64,000 bases of DNA from Pimelobacter simplex (GTDB lineage: Bacteria > Actinomycetota > Actinomycetes > Propionibacteriales > Nocardioidaceae), in NCBI GenBank assembly GCA_016803235.1, contig JADCLI010000020.1:33281-97280 (forward strand), read 5' to 3'. The translations under genes and the position numbers were made by a program. Under the pieces are notes generated by a model. The model made no database searches. It was not told where the DNA came from and was given only the letters and a program-made list of their open reading frames with translations. This document shows, in pieces, positions 55,601-64,000 of the stretch (position 1 is the first letter of the stretch; every line of letters starts with the position of its first letter).

Positions 55601-56752
55601 ATGAGCGTCACCCATCCCGCCGGCTTCGTCGCCGCCGGCGCCGCGATCGGCCTGAAGTCGACCGGCAAGAAGGACTTCGCCCTCGTCGTCAACCAGGGCC
55701 CCACCTACGACTCCGCGTCGGTGTTCACCAGCAACCGCTGCAAGGCCAACCCCGTGCTGTGGAGCGAGCAGGTCGTCAAGGACGGCGTCGTGCGCGCCGT
55801 CGTGCTCAACTCCGGCGGCGCCAACTGCTACACCGGCCCCGAGGGCTTCCAGACCACCCACCAGGTCGCCGAGAAGGTCGGCGAGCTCGTCGGCATCGCC
55901 GCCGGCGACGTCGTGGTCTGCTCCACCGGCCTGATCGGCCTGGTCAACGACCGGCAGCGGCTGCTCGACGGCGTCGGCGTCTTGCACGCGCAGCTGTCCG
56001 CCGACGGCGGCAACGACGCGGCCGAGGCGATCATGACCACCGACACCGTCAGCAAGCAGGTCGTCGTGCAGGGTGACGGCTGGTCCATCGGCGGCATGGC
56101 CAAGGGGGCGGGCATGCTCGCCCCGGCGCTGGCCACGATGCTCGTCGTCATCACCACCGACGCCGTCGTACCGGCCGGAGAGCTCGACGTCGCCCTCCGT
56201 GCCGCCACCCGGGTCAGCTTCGACCGGCTCGACTCCGACGGCTGCCAGTCGACCAACGACACGGTCACCGTGATGGCCAGCGGCGCCTCCGGCGTGACGC
56301 CGAGCCTGTCCGCGTTCACCGCCGCGCTCACCGAGGTCTGCCGGTCGCTGGCGATCCAGCTCCTCGCCGACGCCGAGGGCGCCGACCACGAGATCGCGAT
56401 CACGACCGTCAACGCCGCCACGGAGGACGACGCGGTCGAGGTCGGCCGCAGCGTCGCCCGCAGCAACCTGTTCAAGGCCGCCGTCTTCGGCAAGGACCCC
56501 AACTGGGGCCGCGTCCTCGCCTCCGTCGGTACGACGCAGGCCGTGTTCGACCCCGCGGACCTCGACGTCGCGATGAACGGGGTGTGGGTGTGCCGCAACA
56601 GCACCCCCGCCGAGGACCCGTCTCTCGTCGACCTGTCCGACCGCAAGGTCACCGTCACCATCGACCTCAAGTCCGGCGACGCCGAGGCGACCGTCTGGAC
56701 CAACGACCTGACCCACGCCTACGTCCACGAGAACAGCGCCTACTCCTCATGA
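55601..56752 (+). CDS. argJ: Bifunctional ornithine acetyltransferase / N-acetylglutamate synthase
   Basis: A 383-residue Arg[12 protein letters not shown] with the following ATML contains the self-cleavage site before Thr that splits it into alpha and beta chains. Other motifs are [13 protein letters not shown] and [14 protein letters not shown]. It recycles the acetyl group between acetylornithine and glutamate. ATG 55601 follows the ACT gene by 26 bp. Confidence 0.95.
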   Translation: MSVTHPAGFVAAGAAIGLKSTGKKDFALVVNQGPTYDSASVFTSNRCKANPVLWSEQVVKDGVVRAVVLNSGGANCYTGPEGFQTTHQVAEKVGELVGIAAGDVVVCSTGLIGLVNDRQRLLDGVGVLHAQLSADGGNDAAEAIMTTDTVSKQVVVQGDGWSIGGMAKGAGMLAPALATMLVVITTDAVVPAGELDVALRAATRVSFDRLDSDGCQSTNDTVTVMASGASGVTPSLSAFTAALTEVCRSLAIQLLADAEGADHEIAITTVNAATEDDAVEVGRSVARSNLFKAAVFGKDPNWGRVLASVGTTQAVFDPADLDVAMNGVWVCRNSTPAEDPSLVDLSDRKVTVTIDLKSGDAEATVWTNDLTHAYVHENSAYSS

Positions 56753-57687
56753 GCGAGACCACCGAGACCCACGAGCCGGGCAAGCCGGACCAGTTCAAGG
56801 CCCACACCCTCGCCGGCGCATTGCCGTGGCTGAAGGCGTACCACGGCAAGATCGTCGTCATCAAGTACGGCGGCAACGCCATGACCGACGACACGCTCAA
56901 GCGTGCCTTCGCCGAGGACATCGCGTTCCTGCGCTTCGCTGGCTTCCGCCCCGTCGTCGTCCACGGCGGCGGCCCGCAGATCTCCACCATGCTCGACCGG
57001 CTCGGCATCGAGTCGGAGTTCCGCGGCGGCCTGCGGGTCACGACGCCCGAGGCGATGGACGTGGTCCGCATGGTGCTCGTCGGCCAGGTGCAGCGGGAGC
57101 TGGTCGGCCTCATCAACGAGCACGGCCCGCTCGCGGTCGGCCTGTCCGGCGAGGACGCCGGCCTGTTCACCGCCGAGCAGACCGGCACCGTCGTCGACGG
57201 CGAGGAGGTCGACCTCGGCCTCGTCGGCGAGGTCGCCCAGGTGCGCCCCGAGGCGGTCCTCGACCTGATCGAGGCCGGCCGGATCCCGGTGGTGTCCAGC
57301 GTCGCTCCCGACGTCGACGGCGTCGTCCACAACGTCAACGCCGACTCCGCGGCGGCCTCGCTGGCCGCCGCGCTCGGCGCCGAGAAGCTGCTCGTCCTCA
57401 CCGACGTCGAGGGCCTCTACCTCGACTGGCCCGACCCCGAGGAGGTCATCGGCGAGATCAGCCCCGAGGCGCTGGAGGAGATCCTCCCGTCGCTGGCCAG
57501 CGGCATGATCCCGAAGATGAGCGCCTGCCTTCAGGCCGTGCGCGACGGCGTGAAGCGCGCGACCGTCGTCGACGGTCGCCAGGCACACGCCGTCCTGCTC
57601 GAGCTCTTCACCGACGAGGGCGTCGGCACCCAGGTGCTGCCCGGCGTCACCACCAAGACCCGCAAGGCGAGGGAGGCGTCGAAGTGA
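56749..57687 (+). CDS. argB: Acetylglutamate kinase
   Basis: A 312-residue amino acid kinase: [10 protein letters not shown] and [19 protein letters not shown] bind the phosphates, and [20 protein letters not shown] completes the site. Longer N-terminus typical of arginine-inhibited forms. ATGA overlap with argJ, GTGA with argD. Confidence 0.96.
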   Translation: MSETTETHEPGKPDQFKAHTLAGALPWLKAYHGKIVVIKYGGNAMTDDTLKRAFAEDIAFLRFAGFRPVVVHGGGPQISTMLDRLGIESEFRGGLRVTTPEAMDVVRMVLVGQVQRELVGLINEHGPLAVGLSGEDAGLFTAEQTGTVVDGEEVDLGLVGEVAQVRPEAVLDLIEAGRIPVVSSVAPDVDGVVHNVNADSAAASLAAALGAEKLLVLTDVEGLYLDWPDPEEVIGEISPEALEEILPSLASGMIPKMSACLQAVRDGVKRATVVDGRQAHAVLLELFTDEGVGTQVLPGVTTKTRKAREASK

Positions 57688-58907
57688 CGACCAATGCTGC
57701 CTGGACCGAGCGCTACACCGGCGCGCTGATGAACACCTTCGGCCCGCCCAAGACGGTCCTCGTCCGTGGCGAGGGCGCGCACGTGTGGGACGCCGACGGC
57801 CGCGAGTACGTCGACCTTCTCGGCGGCATCGCCGTCAACGCGCTCGGTCACGGCCACCCGCGACTGGTCGCCGCCGTCACCGAGCAGCTGCAGACCCTCG
57901 GCCACATCTCGAACTTCTTCGCCAGCGGCCCGCAGATCACGCTCGCCGAGCGGCTCGGCGGCCTGCTCCAGGCCGAGCGGATCGAGCCTGTCGAGACCCG
58001 GGTGTTCTTCACCAACTCCGGCGCCGAGGCCAACGAGGCCGCGTTCAAGCTGACCCGGCGCACCGGACGCACGAAGATCGTCGCCACCGAGGGGTCCTTC
58101 CACGGTCGCACCATGGGCGCGCTCGCGCTGACCTCCAAGCTGGCCTACCGCGAGCCGTTCGAGCCGCTGCCCGGGGACGTCGTCTTCGTGCCCTACGGCG
58201 ATGCCGCCGCCCTCGAGGCGGCCGTCGACCGCGACACCGCGGCCATCCTGGTCGAGCCGGTGCAGGGCGAGGCGGGCGTCATCGTGCCGCCGCGCGACTA
58301 CCTGCCGACCGCGCAGCGCATCGCCCACGAGAACGGCGCCCTGCTCTGGCTCGACGAGATCCAGACCGGCGTCGGCCGCACCGGCACCTGGTTCGCCCAC
58401 CAGAACCCGGCCCTCGTCGACGCCCCCGTCACGCCGGACATCGTGACCCTGGCCAAGGGCCTCGCCGGCGGCATCCCGATCGGTGCCTGCCTGGCCACCC
58501 ACGGCGCCGGCAAGCTCTTCGACCCGGGCAACCACGGCACGACCTTCGGGGGCAACCCGGTCGCCGCGGCCGCCGCGCTCGCCGTCCTCGACGCGATCGC
58601 CGAGGAGGACCTGCTGGCCCACGCGAGCGCCCAGGGCGCCAGGCTCCGCGCGGCCGCCGCTGCCGACTCCCGCGTCGTCGAGACCCGTGGCGAGGGTCTC
58701 CTCGTCGGGCTGACCCTCGCCGAGCCGAGGGCCGCCGAGGTGGTCACCGCCGCCCAGGACGCGGGCTTCCTGCTCAACGCCGCGACGCCCGAGCGGGTCC
58801 GGATGGCGCCGCCGCTCAACCTCGCCGACGCCGACCTCGACGCGTTCGCGGCGGCCTGGCCCGCCATCCTCGACCACGCCATCGACTCGGCAGGAGTGAC
58901 CTCATGA
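57684..58907 (+). CDS. argD: Acetylornithine aminotransferase
   Basis: A 407-residue fold-type I PLP enzyme: [42 protein letters not shown] and the PLP lysine in TLAKGLAGG. Start GTG 57684 overlaps the argB stop; ends in ATGA with argF. Confidence 0.95.
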   Translation: MTTNAAWTERYTGALMNTFGPPKTVLVRGEGAHVWDADGREYVDLLGGIAVNALGHGHPRLVAAVTEQLQTLGHISNFFASGPQITLAERLGGLLQAERIEPVETRVFFTNSGAEANEAAFKLTRRTGRTKIVATEGSFHGRTMGALALTSKLAYREPFEPLPGDVVFVPYGDAAALEAAVDRDTAAILVEPVQGEAGVIVPPRDYLPTAQRIAHENGALLWLDEIQTGVGRTGTWFAHQNPALVDAPVTPDIVTLAKGLAGGIPIGACLATHGAGKLFDPGNHGTTFGGNPVAAAAALAVLDAIAEEDLLAHASAQGARLRAAAAADSRVVETRGEGLLVGLTLAEPRAAEVVTAAQDAGFLLNAATPERVRMAPPLNLADADLDAFAAAWPAILDHAIDSAGVTS

Positions 58908-59830
58908 CCCGCTCGTTCCTCCGCGACGACGACCTGACCCCGGCGGAGCAGGCCGACGTGCTCGACCTCGCGGCCAAGCTCAAGGCCGAGCCCTACGGCC
59001 ATCAGCCGCTCGCGGGCCCGCGCACCGTCGCGATGATCTTCGACAAGCCGACGCTGCGCACCCAGGCCTCCTTCGCGGCCGGCGTCGCCGAGCTCGGCGG
59101 GCACCCGATGCTCGTCGACGGCACGCTCGCCGGCATCGGCAAGCGCGAGTCCGTCGCCGACGTCGCCCGGGTGCTCGGCCGCCAGGCCGCGCAGATCGTG
59201 TGGCGCACCTACGCCCAGGCCAACCTCGACGAGATGGCCGCGTACGCCGGCGTCCCGGTCGTCAACGCGCTCACCGACGAGTTCCATCCCTGCCAGCTGC
59301 TCGCCGACCTGCTCACCATCCGCGAGCACAAGGGGGACCTGGCCGGTCTGACGGCCGCCTTCCTGGGCGACGGCGCCTGCAACATGGGCAACTCCTGGCT
59401 GCTGGCCGGCGCCACCGCCGGCATGCACGTGCGGATCAGCGGCCCCGACGGGTACGTGCCCGACGACGCGATGTTCGCCCGCGCCGAGGAGATCGGCGCC
59501 GCCACCGGTGGCTCCGGCACCGCTGTCGCCGACCCCCGCGCGGCCGTCGCCGGAGCCGACGTCGTCATCACCGACACCTGGGTGTCGATGGGCAAGGAGG
59601 ACGAGCGCGACGCCCGCCGCGCGGTCTTCGGCCCGTGGTCGGTCACCCCCGACCTCGTCGCCGAGGCCGCACCCGACGCCATCGTGATGCACTGCCTGCC
59701 GGCGTACCGGGGCATGGAGATCGCCGCCGAGGTCCTCGACGGCCCGCAGAGCGTGGTGTGGGACGAGGCCGAGAACCGCCGCCACGCCCAGAAGGCGATC
59801 CTGACCTGGCTCGAGGACCGGCGGTCCTGA
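58904..59830 (+). CDS. argF: Ornithine carbamoyltransferase with altered carbamoyl-phosphate loop
   Basis: A 308-residue transcarbamoylase. [20 protein letters not shown] and [19 protein letters not shown] are normal, as is HCLPAYRG (usually HCLPAHRG). The carbamoyl-phosphate loop, canonically STRTR, reads TLRTQ at residues 50-54 ([11 protein letters not shown]). The central Arg and following Thr are kept; Ser, Thr and the last Arg are replaced. Position in the operon and length fit ArgF; an N-acylated ornithine substrate cannot be excluded. Confidence 0.87.
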   Translation: MTRSFLRDDDLTPAEQADVLDLAAKLKAEPYGHQPLAGPRTVAMIFDKPTLRTQASFAAGVAELGGHPMLVDGTLAGIGKRESVADVARVLGRQAAQIVWRTYAQANLDEMAAYAGVPVVNALTDEFHPCQLLADLLTIREHKGDLAGLTAAFLGDGACNMGNSWLLAGATAGMHVRISGPDGYVPDDAMFARAEEIGAATGGSGTAVADPRAAVAGADVVITDTWVSMGKEDERDARRAVFGPWSVTPDLVAEAAPDAIVMHCLPAYRGMEIAAEVLDGPQSVVWDEAENRRHAQKAILTWLEDRRS

Positions 59831-63713
<3,883 letters not shown>

Positions 63714-63871
63714 GCACGACCCCGATTTGCTACCGGCCCGACGCGTCCTGTTAATGTTCCACTCGTTGCGGGGAACGCAGCGAGAACCTCCGGGGCCAGG
63801 CCCCAGACAAGAGGATCTCGTCGCGTCCGCGACACGGTTCGGACCCGGTCCGAGACCCCGGTCGCCCGGAG

Positions 63872-63900
63872 TTGACGAGCACAGGACGAACCACTAACGT
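63872..63900 (+). promoter_or_regulatory. Strong promoter of an rRNA operon
   Basis: TTGACG (63872-63877), 17 bp, TAACGT (63895-63900) is a near-consensus vegetative promoter, with a start expected near 63907. A weaker TAATGT at 63752-63757 may be a second upstream promoter. The 158 bp between argH and this promoter hold no gene; a GTTCC...GGAAC inverted repeat lies at about 63755-63775. Confidence 0.7.
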
Positions 63901-64000
63901 TTCACAGGTTGCCCCGCGACCGAAGCCCGAAGGGCCGAGGCGCGAGTGCGTGTGATGTTTGAGAACTCAACAGTGTGTCATGCATAGATTGTTGTGACGT
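63901..64000 (+). other. Leader of the 16S rRNA transcript
   Basis: The text GTTTGAGAACTCAACAGTGT (63957-63976) is the conserved block that lies shortly upstream of 16S rRNA in many actinobacteria. It contains the small palindrome TTGAGAACTCAA (63959-63970), tied to antitermination or processing. The 16S gene itself should start beyond the window. Confidence 0.75.

Overview
The window looks like a high-GC actinobacterial chromosome, most likely Nocardioidaceae (Nocardioides-like). The reasons are extreme G/C at third codon positions, an mce4-type locus with a KstR regulon, infC with an ATC start, many leaderless starts behind TAnnnT boxes, and a right edge carrying the pre-16S leader found upstream of actinobacterial rRNA operons. 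No mobile element, CRISPR array or tRNA was found.

Positions 1-2000 hold the end of an MFS transporter and a convergent ion-channel protein. Positions 2074-31755 are one large sterol uptake and catabolism region. An mce4-like import operon (yrbE4A, yrbE4B, mce4A-F and two Mce-associated proteins) leads directly into an operon of ferredoxin reductase, PPOX protein, FdxD-type ferredoxin, Hsd4A-type SDR and a 3alpha/20beta-HSD-like SDR. The regulator gene kstR follows. Next come a glycosyltransferase, two methyltransferases and a prenyltransferase/squalene-cyclase-like protein, then a double-domain acyl-CoA dehydrogenase (ChsE3/FadE34-like), an HSL-type hydrolase diverging from a WS/DGAT acyltransferase, and an alpha/beta hydrolase diverging from a cluster for removing the last three side-chain carbons (ChsE1-ChsE2 fusion, ChsH2 split into two genes, ChsH1, Ltp2). 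Six sites fit TnnAACnnGTTnnA exactly or with one mismatch. All lie in promoter positions, and each overlaps or abuts a -10-like box. Ring-degradation genes (kshA, kstD, hsa), CYP125, FadA5 and steroid-CoA ligases are absent from the window.

Positions 31783-43369 are mostly housekeeping: a cupin, an FMN riboswitch with ribD-ribE-ribBA-ribH, hisE-hisG and a PH-domain protein, an aldose epimerase, a small P-loop kinase and a PLP racemase-fold protein on the minus strand, an SseB-like protein, then infC-rpmI-rplT and an SpoU/TrmH methyltransferase that carries a dispersed repeat inside its reading frame. Positions 43423-45436 hold an MFS remnant, a histidine kinase broken by a 13-bp duplication, and a DinB-like protein. 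pheS-pheT follow, then a large SARP/AfsR-type regulator that starts inside the end of pheT, and a convergent DrrAB-type ABC exporter.

Positions 54058-63713 are a complete arginine operon, argC-(ACT protein)-argJ-argB-argD-argF-argR-argG-(Nudix)-argH, behind an ArgR-type operator. argG is of the long E. coli type. ArgF has a changed carbamoyl-phosphate loop. The window ends in the promoter and leader of an rRNA operon whose 16S gene begins just beyond position 64000.
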